Origin: Chrysomallon squamiferum | Lineage: Eukaryota; Mollusca; Gastropoda; Neomphalida; Peltospiridae | Direction of reading: 5' to 3' | NCBI GenBank assembly: GCA_012295275.1 | Contig: CM022665.1 | Span: forward strand, 23,837,946 to 23,901,945 | DNA length: 64,000 nucleotides | Shown here: positions 1-12,391 of the stretch, in pieces | Position numbering within the stretch: position 1 is the stretch's first letter | Layout of the letters: each line of letters starts with the position of its first letter | The notes under the pieces: generated by a model | Databases searched by the model: none | What the model was told of the DNA's origin: nothing | The model's input: only the letters and a program-made list of their open reading frames with translations | Program-made: the position numbers and the translations under genes

Positions 1-140
1 TACAGATATCATTTGAAAATAAGTTTCCACTGATTTCATGTTACATGCATTGTAGCTGATAACATAAAATATTGTGGACGCAGTACATTTTGCACACACA
101 CACAGGCACATGCATACATACACTTGTGTAATATTTATAG

Positions 141-3100
141 TGAATACAGAGGAACTAAAGAAACAACTTACAGAGGTGATGTCACAGAGAGAAAAGGAAC
201 AAGAAGAATATAAATATCTTAAAGATCAGCTAAATATCCTACAGTCACAAGTAATTATATTTATTTAAACAACTAAATAATATTTCTTTTATTTAGATTG
301 AAATAAATCATAATAAAATTTTACATATTTTCCGACAACTACTTTAGAATTTTGTCAGTATTAAATTTTAAAAATTACTGTTTTTTAAAAGTAATATTAT
401 TTCATTTACTTGTTAATATTAATGATCAGTGTTTGAGGCAGCTTCAGTAAAATTGTGATTCAGGTTCATTGCTTAAAAAAAAAAAAAAAAAAAAGGTAAC
501 AAATTCATTAAATATATGTTAAATTATTTGTAAATTTTCAAAAATTAAAAAATAGTAAGGGTTTATTCTTTATTATTATTACTTATTTTAGAATAATCCA
601 GATTGTAACAAACTTCTGTTGGAACTTGAAAGTTTGAAGAGAGAGAAAGATGAGTTAAATTTAAAGCTGACTCATCAGAAGCAAACAGCTTCAACCCAAA
701 TACACGAGAATCAGTCCAGCACTAGTGGATTGTCCAGCCTGCAGTTTGATCATGTTGAACAAAAGGATAAATTCAAGAAAGAAAATGATGGTGAGTAATT
801 ATTTCATCACCACTGAACATTTAATACAGGTAGGTGTTTATCAAATGTTTAGATTATTATAATTATATTTCTTGTAAATTATTTAGGAAAAATATCTCCA
901 TTACAAAATTAATAGATTTAATGAATCCAGTTTTGACAGTGTCCACTATATATAGAAGGGACTGTCAAAACCAGATTTACAAGGGACCCATGAGATATAC
1001 TGTTTTAAACAGAGTGCCAGTTTATAAATATTAAACTTGAAACTGGAAGATGTTTTATTATAAATATTACAGTTTAAGATCTATTGAGTGTCTGCTGAGA
1101 AATAGTCTGATGACTCTGTTTTTGGGTGTTTTTTTTATTATTATTATTCATATTACTTTCCAAAGCAAACTTCTATCATGGCCTCCATGTTTAACATTGG
1201 TTGCAAAAGTCTGCTTTCTGTAGAAACAGCAAAACATTTAATTTGTTTTATTGTTTTAAGAATGTGTGTATATGAAAATTCTGTCATTGGGTCATTGTGT
1301 GTACTATCAGTCCATTCAGATTTTTTAATTTGTGATTGTTACTCACTGCAGAAATGTTGTTTCTGTCAAATTATGTTTATTAATGAATCATTAATTATAT
1401 CAATAGCTGCCAAAAATGGATTGTTTTACTGTTGTGATTAGAGATTGACAATAAACACAGTTCTTTTAAATTTGTATACAAATTAAATTAATTGAGATGG
1501 ACATGATAACTACAGAATTACATGTACAGTGAAGATTACAATTAACAAATGAACATAAGTAGAGACTCAAGATATCAGGCTTCAAGTATCATAAATCAAA
1601 CATAAGAATAAAACTTTTGTTAAATAATTTTATCAGTTATGGCATGAATCTATATAAAATACCCTGTTAAAGGCCCTGTTTTGTTATAGACAGCACATTG
1701 ATGTATACAAGTAGATGTTTAATTTTAGGTTTGTGACAATGTCTTGGTTATGTCATATTACTTCATTTCGCCTTTACAAAACCTCACTGCTCCCTATTTT
1801 TCATGCCTATAGTGATTCTGCATAACTAATTCTTTCTGTTTACACAGTGGGTTTGATGGCAACTTCTATTAATTTTGCTTTAGAAAGTTTGATTCAGTGC
1901 CATTTTTTAGGATGCTCTGCCATTACAACGAATTCTATAAGACAATGCAAACTGTGCACCATACATATTTATGCAAACTTCAGCTTTTTGATTACCAAAT
2001 CTAAATGAATGAATTCACTTAGGTATCAACACACACTAATAATAATCTTGTTCCTTTAGATGCATATAATAATTACAAAACGTTTGACAATATTGTTTAT
2101 TAAGCCTTCAAAGACATGCACATATATATAAACATATAAAATGTATTTTTGCATTACTGTTTGACTTTTATTTGGATAAATGATGAATGTATGTGCATGT
2201 CAGTTTTCAAAACATATAGACTGTATTTCAGCTTTGAAAATTGGAAATGCCAATTTGGAACTGCAGATTCAAGCCAAAAATAAGCAGGTGCAAGAACTGA
2301 ATGCCAGGCTTCAAAAGCTTGAAGCTGATATGAGTCAAACAGATTGTGCCATGATTAATAAAGACAAACTGGTGAATCAGTATAAGGCTGAGTGTTCCAA
2401 ACTGAAAACTGAGACAGACCAACTGCAGAGCAAGGTACAGTTTAATATATTTATACAAAATAGTTTATCATCAATTGGTTTGTCTTTTGTCTAATTCAGC
2501 AATAGTAGGATAACAATTAAAATTTTTGGAGCTTAAAAGAAACAAAAATTGCATATAATTATTGAAACAGAATAATTTAAAGTAAAAGCCATGTCAGTAG
2601 TATTCAAGAAATTTAATTACTTTTCTTTACTAGGTATTAGAATTAGAAAATAAAAACAAAAAACTTAAGCAAGAAATAGCATGCAGTCAACACAATGCAG
2701 AGGCTGCTCACAAGGCTTTGGAACAGAAACTAAAGGAAAAAGAGAAGGAACTGAAATTAGAACTTTCAGAACAGATGCAAGAAGCCCAAACAGCTGGAAA
2801 GTTATTGGAGGAGACAAAACACAAAATGCAGCAAGAAATTAACCAGGTATATCTTGGTTTATTTTCAGTAATTTGTAATTTAAAAAAAAAATGTTATCTA
2901 TTAATAGAACATGAAAACTATGTATACCTCTTCATAAATAATGGTGATAACTGAAGATATATTTTTTGGTTACAATGGCAAAGATGTTAACTACTGAAAG
3001 GAAGTTAATTTATACTTGGAGGAGAGTAATACAATGAATAAAATAGTTTTTGTATATTACTGATAGAAAAGTTTTAATTTACTTTGAATGGTCTTAATAT

Positions 3101-6100
3101 TTGTAAAATTTGACTCATTCATTTTTTATATTTCTGAAATAATACCAATTTTAAATTATTGTGTGAACATTAAGATTATTATATTTAACATTTTTAGTGT
3201 TCTGTTCCGTAAAACTAATATACTTTTTTGTTGTTTTTTGTTCATAGGAAAAAAATGAAGCAAACAAAGTTCAACATGAGATGGGCCTGCTTCAAAAAGA
3301 TCTCAGTTTACAGACTAAGAAAATGGAAAAACTGAACCAGGAGATGACTGAAGTAAGACAGAGTAGTGAGAAAAGGGTAAATTCTCTTGCTGAAGAGAAG
3401 AACAAATTGGAGAAGCTGTATCAGATGCAGCTTACAGAAAAGGAGGAGGAGCTGGCTACCAGAGATGCAAAAGTAAATCAACTTGCAATGGAACTGGATA
3501 AAGTAAGACATTGTTTTTCTGAGTTGCAAGTGACATATGACAAACTGAAGACGGCACACAATGAGCTAAAAGAAGAGAAAATGGATTCAGAGAAAGCCTG
3601 CACAGGTCTTGGTGAAAAAGTGGAGGATTTGAAACGAGATAGGACCATCTTGGAAGACCAGCATACAGCACAGCTGCAGAACATGAAGACTAGTTTGGAA
3701 ATGTCTCAACAAACACTACAGAGTATGTATTACAAATATTATTTGAATGTTCAGAATTTATTCCACTGTTATTAGAAACTTTAAAATTGTTATTATGATG
3801 TTACTTAAAATTCTTATTATTATGTCACTTAAAATATTTATTGAAAACGATATATCAAAACAGTTGGCATCTTACTGAACAAATGATTGTTCATTTGTAT
3901 ATACATTTATTTAAATTGCTTTTTACATATTTTATGTTTGTGTTTTTTGTTTTGTTTTTTTAGAATCTTCTTAGTATCTAAACTGTTGTATTTGTTTCAG
4001 TTGTCATTATTTTTTTTAAATGATTATTTCAGAAATGCAAGCTGAACAAAAGTCATCTAATGATCAACTGTTGTCTTGCACATCAAAACTTTCAGAGATG
4101 GAGAAATTTGTTCAGTCCTTAGAGAGTGAAAAAACATTACTGAATGAGAAACTGCAACATTCTGAGAGTTCTCTTGTGCAGCTTACACAGGAACACAGGT
4201 GAATTGATATTGGTTTTGTTATCTTTGATTTAATGTGTTCATTTACTAGATCTGAATTTCTGCTTTGCTTCACAGATATGTGGTAAGTTGTTCCAATATG
4301 TTTTAAGAAATCATTGGTCAGGCATTATGTATTTTGTCAAATATAAGTGAAGAAATAAATAGGAATTCAAATCATTCTGTGTAACTGCTTTGGCTGTATT
4401 ATTTTTAAGGAGCATGTTCATGTGATTATTTACCATATGGTTTATTTTATGCAGAGAAAAAGACCAGTGTAACAAGTTTTTATTCTGAATATGTATATAA
4501 TATTAATTAATACTGCAATTAATTAACATTTTAATTTTTAAGAATTTCTTTTTGCTTTTTTTTAAAATGAAAAGTGCAATAGTCTCATCAGTGGAATCAT
4601 TAAAAGTGCAGATAACAGAAAAAGAAGAACAGTTAGAGAAAACAACCTCAGAGCTAGAATCTTTAAAGGAGTCAATGAAGCATAAGGACAAACACCTTGC
4701 TGGTAAAATAAAAATTTGAAATACACTAGTGATAAAACTTTTAAAAAATTGAAAGAAGTGAAAAATATTTAGAATATTTAAACAGAAACAGATTATATTA
4801 GCAAATAGAGTAGTCTAATAGACTGAAAAGTAAAATGTTTGAAAAGTTTGTTTGAATATTTTAGATTGCAAATTCTTGGCATGTCTGTTTCTTATAAGAT
4901 TAATAAAACAGTATTATCGGAATATTGGTGGTTCAGTATCATTAATGTTACTTATTTATTTTGTTTTCAGACAGCAAAGAAACTTGGCTGGAAACTACTA
5001 AAAAACAGCAGAACATTCTAAATGAAAAAACCCAAGTTATTATTGATCTTGAAAAGAAACTGAATGATCAACAAACAGAAATGGACAAGTTACAGTGTGA
5101 GTACAACATTTCACTTAATCAGATTGAGGAAATGAAACATCTCCAACAGACAAAAAGCAGTGAAATTGAAAATATGAAAGAGAGAATTATTTCTCAAGAC
5201 ATCAACCTCTCAGAATTTGCTGAAAATTTAAGTCAAAAAGATTCCAGATTGTTAGATATTGAAGCTCAGAATTCTAGTTTGCACAGCCAGACTGTTGCAC
5301 TGAAAGATAAAGTAGAAACACTTCAGCAAGATTTTCAGAAGAAGGTTGCTGAATTAGATGAGACACAAAAATCCTTGGATACAGTTCATTCATCAACAGG
5401 TAAACAGTTGTCTCAGCTTCAGACAGAGCATACTAATTTGATAGAAAAATTAAATCAAGCTGAAGTTGCTTTACAAGATAAGACTCATCTCTGTGAATCC
5501 CTTGAAAATGAATTGTCTAATCTTAAAAAAGAAGCTGCTGAGATTAATGCCCAACTGTTAGACAGAGAAGAAGGTTTGAAAGAAAAGCAGAGACAGACTG
5601 AAGAAGAAAAGGAAAAATGTGACAGTGCTTTGAAACAAATGACTGATGAAAAGACTGTGCTTCTTCAGCAAATATCAGATTTGAAAAATACCAACTCACA
5701 AATGCAGTCAAAGTTAGACACAATTCAGATGGATTTGGAAGATTATACAGAAACTTCACAAGGACTAACTGAGCAACTGCATCAAGCTGAACAGAACATC
5801 CAAAAGTTGAATGACTCCTTGGCTGAAAAACAGAATCATTTAGATGAAATGCAGCAAAATCTTGATCAGGCATCTAGAAGAATTAAAGAATATGAAGATT
5901 TGATCCAAGAATTGACCCAACAAAAGCATCATGTCAGTGAAGTGCTGGAACAACAGAAATCTCTTATAGAAAAAAGTAATAGGCAGATAAATCAGGAACA
6001 TGATAGATACCAAGAAATATTAAAAGAATGTCAGATGTTGAAAGAGAATCTTCAAGCTGCACTAGATAATAATGCTGAACTCATGAAAAAAATAGAACTG

Positions 6101-9100
6101 TATGAAAGTTGTATAGCAGATAAGGATAACACTATTGAAAAACTACAGATTCTGTTGACAGAAAAAACAGAAATGATCAGTAATTTTGAGGCAAAATGTT
6201 GTAATCTCACTGAAGAATTAGAAAAAATACAAAAAACCCTTGAGCAAAACCAACAATCAAATGAAAAACAAACAGAACTGAACTCACACTTGAGTGAAAA
6301 AAATGCTTCTCTAGAGACTGCATATTCATCATTGGTAGCTGCCTCCACCAAAGACATTGAAAATCTAAATGTCAGATTAATTTACAAGCAAGAGGTTTTT
6401 GATAGAAAACAAGAAGAATCCAGACAAAAGCATAAACAGCTTGAAGAAGATAAATTTGCTTTGCAGAAACAAATTAAAAAGCTACAAGAAGAACTTTCAG
6501 TGTCTCAGACTTCTTTTTTCGAAATACAAAATGAAATGAAGCTGTTGCAGAAAGAAATGGAAGCTGCTGATAGCAATATTAGGTCAAGAGAAGAAAATCT
6601 ACATCTTAAACTGACACAGGCAGAAAACGAAAACATGGATTTGAAACACAGTCAACAGGATACTGAACAGAAAACCATAGCTCTCATACAAGAATTGAAC
6701 AATCAGAAGGCAACCACTGAAGAAGCTCAGTTGAAGATCACCAATATGCAAGAAGAACATGACAAGAAATGTGCTCAGTTGGAAATGCAGTGTGAAGAAC
6801 TGACAGAAAATCTCAGGAAAATGGAAGCTTTAACTGAAAATCTAAAACAAAGTTTATCTGCAAAGGAAAATAGAATAGCTGAATTGGAACAGAATGCACA
6901 AGAAGAAACACATGTTCAGAATTATTTGAAAACACAACTGGATGACAACACTAAGTGGTATAATCAAGAAAAATCCAAATTACAAGAAAGAATAATTGCT
7001 CTTGAAGCCCACTTACAAAATAGTGAAGAAAAAAGACAGCAACTTGAAGTAGATATTACTAACCAGCTTATGGCTAAAGACAATGAATATCAAGATAAGA
7101 TAACATCTTTGATAAAGGAAAATTCTTCTGCAACTCTGTTAGTGACCAGAAAGGATGAAGAAATAGAACATCTGAAACAACAATTGATGGCAAAAGAACA
7201 AGAAATTAATTTACAACTAGAAATAAGTGTTGCAGAATACAATTTAGTAGAAAGTGAATTAACTGTACTGAAAGAAAAACATCAGTCATTGTTGGATGCA
7301 TATGACATGAAGACCCAGGAGACAGAACTTGAAAAACGATATCTGCAACAAAAGCTTGATGAACTGAATTTAATGAAAGATGAAGTGGAAGAAGAAAATT
7401 TGTGTTTGTCTGAGAAACTGACAACTAACAAAGTAGATATTGAGGTCAAACAAAATCTGATCAATTCTTATGAACTGGAATTAAGTAATCTGAGAATCGC
7501 CCAACAGAAACTTGAAAGTGATGCTGAAGAAGTGCAAAAAACTAAGCAGGCTGAAATTGAAGAATTAACTGTTAAGTGTGAAAAGCTGGAAATAGAACTG
7601 GAAAAAAATAAAAGTGAGATGGTATGTTTTGCATCTAAAATTGATTTGAAGGATTCTGATCTGACTGCTAGAGAGTCTGAAATGGAATGTCTTGTTCAAG
7701 AAATTGCTTGCTTGAAACAACAACTTGCAGATACTGACCTTGAGTTTTGTAAGAGCAGAGAAGAAAATGACCAACTGAAGAAACAAATTGAAGAAATGAA
7801 AAATGAAGCCAGGGATATTTCTTTATCAAACCAATCTCTGCAGACAAGGCTAGCAGAGCTGGAAACAGAACGTGAAAGTATGTTAACATCATCAGCCAAT
7901 GAAGATGAAAAATTTAGAGAACTGAATTTTGCTTTTACAGCAAAGGTTGAAGAAGCTAAATCAGTAACCTTGGAAGTAGAAAACCTGAAACTCAAGCTGA
8001 CAAATGTTGAAAATGCTCATAAACAATTACAAGAAGAACATGAACACTGTTTACAAGAACACGAAATAGAGGCACTTTTATCATTAGATGAAAAAGAACA
8101 TTTGAAAGATCAGTTACTGGAATCAGATACTGATTTAAAAAAGATGTCTTTGGAATATGAAGAACTTAAAAGTGGTAGAATTAATCTTGAAGAGCAAATT
8201 ACTTCAATTACCAAAGAAAAAGAAATGGTGACAATAAAACTGGAAGAAGCTTTATGTGCTGTAACCGACATGGCAAACAAAATGAACTGTTTACAAAATG
8301 AGAGTGAACATTTAAGCAATGTGGAAAGGATAAAAAATGAGTTTCAAACTATGCTAGAAAATTCTGTCAAAAACCATGAAAATGATTTAATGCTGGCACA
8401 AGATACACAGATGTCCCTGAAGCAGCAATTGTCTGAAATGGAAAAGCAGCTGAAAATGAAAGATGAAGAATTAAAAAACCTGCAAAATAATGTTGCATCC
8501 TTGGAGCAAGAAATTGCCAGGTACATTTTGGAAAATGAGCAGCTGACATCTGATCTTCAGCAAAAAGATGAAAACTTCCAACAGGTGAAGATATCATGTG
8601 AGAAACTTTCAGCATCTGTAAAAAACAGTGATGATGAAATTGCTGTATTGAAAACTAAGGAACAGGCTTTAGAGGAAGAGAAATCAGACACAGTAGTCAA
8701 GTTAGAAATGGTTGAAGCAGCCAGACTGGAAGCAGAAGCAAATTTAAGAGTGTATGAATCAGAAATTTCCTGTTTGAAACAAGAATGCCAGCTTAACTAC
8801 CAACAACTCCAAGATGCTAAGAGAGCTTCAGATGAATTATTTAAACAGGTGAAAGAGTCAGAATCAGAAACAGAATTGTTAAAAGCTGAAATTCAAGAAA
8901 AGAACACTGAACTACATAATAAGAATATTGAACTGAGTGTCCTTTCATATGAGCAAACAGAGTCAAATAATAGACTTAAAGAGATTAATACAAATCTAAC
9001 ATTGTCTTTAGAACAACAAGAAAAGAAAGTAGCTGAATTAAATGAGCAACTAGAAAAAGTAAATGAACTGCTAACAAACAAAAATGAGAAAATTGATAAT

Positions 9101-12100
9101 ATGAAAGAAGAACAAAGGGGCATGCAAAGTGTTCTAGAAGAAAAAAATAGGCATATTATTCATGTTGAAAAAATACTTGAAAACTATAAAGTGGAAAAGG
9201 AGAATCTGAAGACTGAAATTGAAAAGGTGACTGAAGATGTACAAACTAAAAGAGAAAATATTGAAAAGCTTGAAAGCACCATTCAAAATTTCCAGTTGGA
9301 CCATTCTGTTCTGGAAGAACAAATCCAAGTACTGAAAAGCACACTGACCTCCAGTGATCATGAAATAACGGAAGTGAAAGATACTTGTTTGTATCTGAAA
9401 AAAACTATTGAAAATCAAGACGATCTTTACAAAAAAGATTGCAGAAAACTGAAAGAAGTCAAAAACATGCTTGAAACATTGAAGGCAGAGAAGCAGGATC
9501 AGGATCAGAAATTAGAGAAGGCATCTCAAAATGAAACAAAGTTAAGTGAACAGAATAAAATGCTTAATTCAAAGAACACTGCTCTGGAAAAGGATTTGAC
9601 AGCAGAAAAATCAACAGTGAAGAAATTAAGAGAACAGCTAGCAGCTCTGCAGACAAAAGTGGTAACTCTGCGAACAGAAAACAGTCAGAATAAAGATAAA
9701 TGGAAAATACAAGAAAATGAAAAAAAACAACTGCTCAGCCAATTCTTGACATTAGAAGATCAGAAGGCAAACCTGGAGAAAACCAATCATTCTCTTACTA
9801 AAGAAATTGAAGGCTTGAAAACCGAACTTGCAAAAAATGTTGTAAATGTAGAGAAGATCCAGAAACAATTTGCTGAAGCAGAGAGAAAGTGTGAAATGAC
9901 CGAGAATGAAAAAATAAAAGCAGAAAGCCAGAGCAAAAAGCTTCTTGAAGAAGTCACAGGCTTGAAAAACCAGATAATGGAAATGGAAACAGAAATCAGT
10001 ACCTTAAAAAACCATTGTAAAGAACTGGAAATAAAACTGAAAAAAGTGTTGGAAGAGAAACTTGTGAAGTCTGAAGTAAAAACAAGAGAAGTTCAGCCAT
10101 CAGTCAGTTCAAAAGCTAATGTGTTGGGAAAAGATCTTGTCAAGTCTGAAGTAAAAACAAGAGGAGTTCAGCCAACAGTCAGTTCAAAATCTAATGTGTT
10201 GGAAAAAGATCTTGTCAAGTCTGAAATGAAAACAAGAAATGTTCAGCCATCAGTCAGTTTAAAAGCTAATGTGTTGGGAAAAGATCTTGACAAGTCTGAA
10301 GTAAAAACAAGAGGAGCTCAGCCAACAGTTGGTTCTAAATCTAATGTGTTGGAACATAATCCTGTTGAGTCTGCACAGACTTCAAAATCTAACGTAAGAA
10401 GATCAGCAACAGAGTCATTAAAGGTATGTCAGTTATTTTAAATAATTCAAAATATTTTGTATGAGATCAGGAACAATACATGTCTGTCCACTACACAGTA
10501 ATCACAGGGGTGTTCAGTTCTGATCCATATTTAGTGAGTTTGTGCTATAAATAAATCCCTTGCTTAATAATGAAACTGCATGCAAATAAGGTTATGGAAG
10601 TAAAATGTTTTGTATATGTGCACTGGAAATACAACTGTCTGTTGAAAAATTACGTAATATTTTGATCAAAAGCTAAGTTAACATATATAAATTAAAAGAA
10701 GATTCTGGATAAAGATATAATAATGGGAGGAAACGTACACAATCTTATTAAATGATATTGTTAATAAGAAAAACAAACATAAAATATTGTTTTTATAAAA
10801 AATGTATATGTTACAGTAATTGTTATTTATTTTTTAAATACAGGCTAACAAACTGAAAGAACAAACCCAGTCTATGAAAAGAAAACTCTCAGAACAACCT
10901 TCACAACTAAAGAGAAGTGGTATGTTTTTAATGTGTTTTAATCTGAATTTAAATATAACAGCAAAAAACAATTTCTTTTCTTTTTCAGGAATATTTGTTG
11001 AAGTAATAAAAGCTTTAAGAGAAAGGCCTCTTTATATAAAAATTTAAGTTTTGTTTGGGTTTTTTTGTGGCAGAGGATAACCTTTTTGGAAGGTTTTTAT
11101 TATTATTATTATTTTTTTTTTTTTTTTTTTTTTTCATTAATATTTGGAAGGTGTGAAATCTTGTTATCTTTAAGCATTCTGCAGGTACCTTGAGAACAAC
11201 ATACTAATAATTTGTCTTGCCATCATAATCATAACTGCTGCAGATAGATTTGAATATGGATGGTTGAATATAACCTCAAGAGATCATTCATATTAACGTT
11301 ATAATGTTTCAGCTTTGATTTCCTGTGCTTCTTAGAGTTGTTGATGGGTATTTTATTTTGTTAAATCTGTGTCAAACAGATACTTAACTAACACAATATG
11401 TTTTAGCTTGATTAATATTATTTTTCTAGATTTAATAATGTCTTTGAATTCACTGTGACAGTAAGATTAAATGAAATCTATGCTATAGAACTATTTTGGA
11501 TGGCTTGGTATTATGTGCTTAGCATTTAACACATTTCATTTAAATCTACAAATAACTATTGATCAGAAACAAACTTTGCAGTTTGTGCCTTCCAAAAAGA
11601 CTAAAGTAGAAAACTGCAGGTAACACAAGTAAATGTATCTGTTTCAGATGGAACTAAGACAAAGATAGAATTCTTTGAAAGACAAGCTGAAACAAATAAA
11701 AAGCGTAGAGCTGCATACATACAGTCAGTAGTTAGTGATACAACCATCAAGGGTTTGTACTGTGTTAGTTTTGTTCAAATGTCAGTTATTCTGCACTTAA
11801 TGAAAAAAATACATTACCACAAAGGAGGAAAATGTTGAGAACTGCACTCATTATAACATCTTTGCTTATTTCACAATTTGTTTATTTTTGTATTATGGTA
11901 CTAACATGTTAGTATTGTATTGGTGCTTGCTGGCCAAATCTAAGAACTTTTATAAAATCTTTTTAACTTACTAATCTTCTAACCCTTTTATATAATAGTT
12001 TTGACAACAGCAATTTCTGTTGTTGAACAATGATTAACTGCTTTTGGTTTTAGTTGCCACATAATAATAATAATTTAAAAAAAAAAAAAAAAAATTATAT

Positions 12101-12391
12101 AAATTCTTTTAAAAGTCAGTGTATTTGATATTTTATAAATATTGTTATTATATTCCAGGCACAGACAGAAGTCCAAAGAAAACAACACTAGGAATTGGGA
12201 AAGGATTTTGTCAAGACATTTCCAACAGCCCTAAAAAGAAATTTCCTAAAACTGACAAGGTTAAAAAAGCTGCAACACCACAAAGGTGTCTCAGTTTAAA
12301 CAAATCACCTGAACTCAAACACCAGAAACGACCAGTGTCAAAACCAGACAAACCAACAGAAGATGTTGAACAGGAATGCAATGTGCAATAG
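141..12391 (+). CDS. Giant coiled-coil protein, 5' end outside window (NuMA/CENP-E/golgin-like architecture)
   Basis: Eleven coding exons join in phase: 141-250, 592-790, 2232-2434, 2634-2846, 3248-3722, 4033-4198, 4575-4702, 4971-10423, 10844-10919, 11648-11752 and 12159-12391 (TAG stop). They give about 2453 residues; the N-terminus lies upstream. Nearly the whole protein is heptad-patterned E/K/Q/L-rich coiled coil with very few prolines. After about 10060 the coil ends and a basic, Ser/Pro/Lys-rich tail follows: four 25-residue repeats, then KRKLSEQ, NKKRRAA and several S-P-K motifs. A long rod plus a basic tail with possible nuclear-localisation and Cdk-like sites suggests a mitotic or nuclear-matrix scaffold such as NuMA, but low-complexity coils mislead and I cannot name the family. 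No FYVE, GRIP or kinesin motor domain is visible in this part. The exons are certain; the function is not. The longest intron is 791-2231, where I see nothing coding. Confidence 0.85.
10061..10360 (+). repeat. Four 75-bp in-frame tandem repeats coding 25-residue units
   Basis: Units lie at 10061-10135, 10136-10210, 10211-10285 and 10286-10360, all inside the giant coiled-coil exon and in frame. Each reads roughly L-V-K-S-E-V-K-T-R, two variable residues, Q-P, then a Ser-rich stretch and N-V-L. Units 1 and 3 share PSVS and KANVLGKD; units 2 and 4 share a PTV and SKSNVLE version, so the array is a duplicated 150-bp dimer. A short remnant (TSKSNV) follows at about 10381. The repeats begin exactly where the heptads end. 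Confidence 0.95.

Noticed and set aside
1178-1441. 87-codon plus-strand open frame in intron 791-2231
   Set aside because: No family resemblance, no splice sites in phase with the neighbours, and the flanking exons join directly in phase without it.
5544-9418. Several minus-strand open frames of 60-110 codons
   Set aside because: Antisense shadows of the giant coiled-coil exon; Ser/Leu/Phe-rich composition is simply the reverse of Glu/Lys/Gln codons.
141-12391. EEA1 as the identity of the coiled-coil gene
   Set aside because: EEA1 ends in a Cys-rich FYVE zinc finger; this protein ends in a basic tail with no such cysteines.
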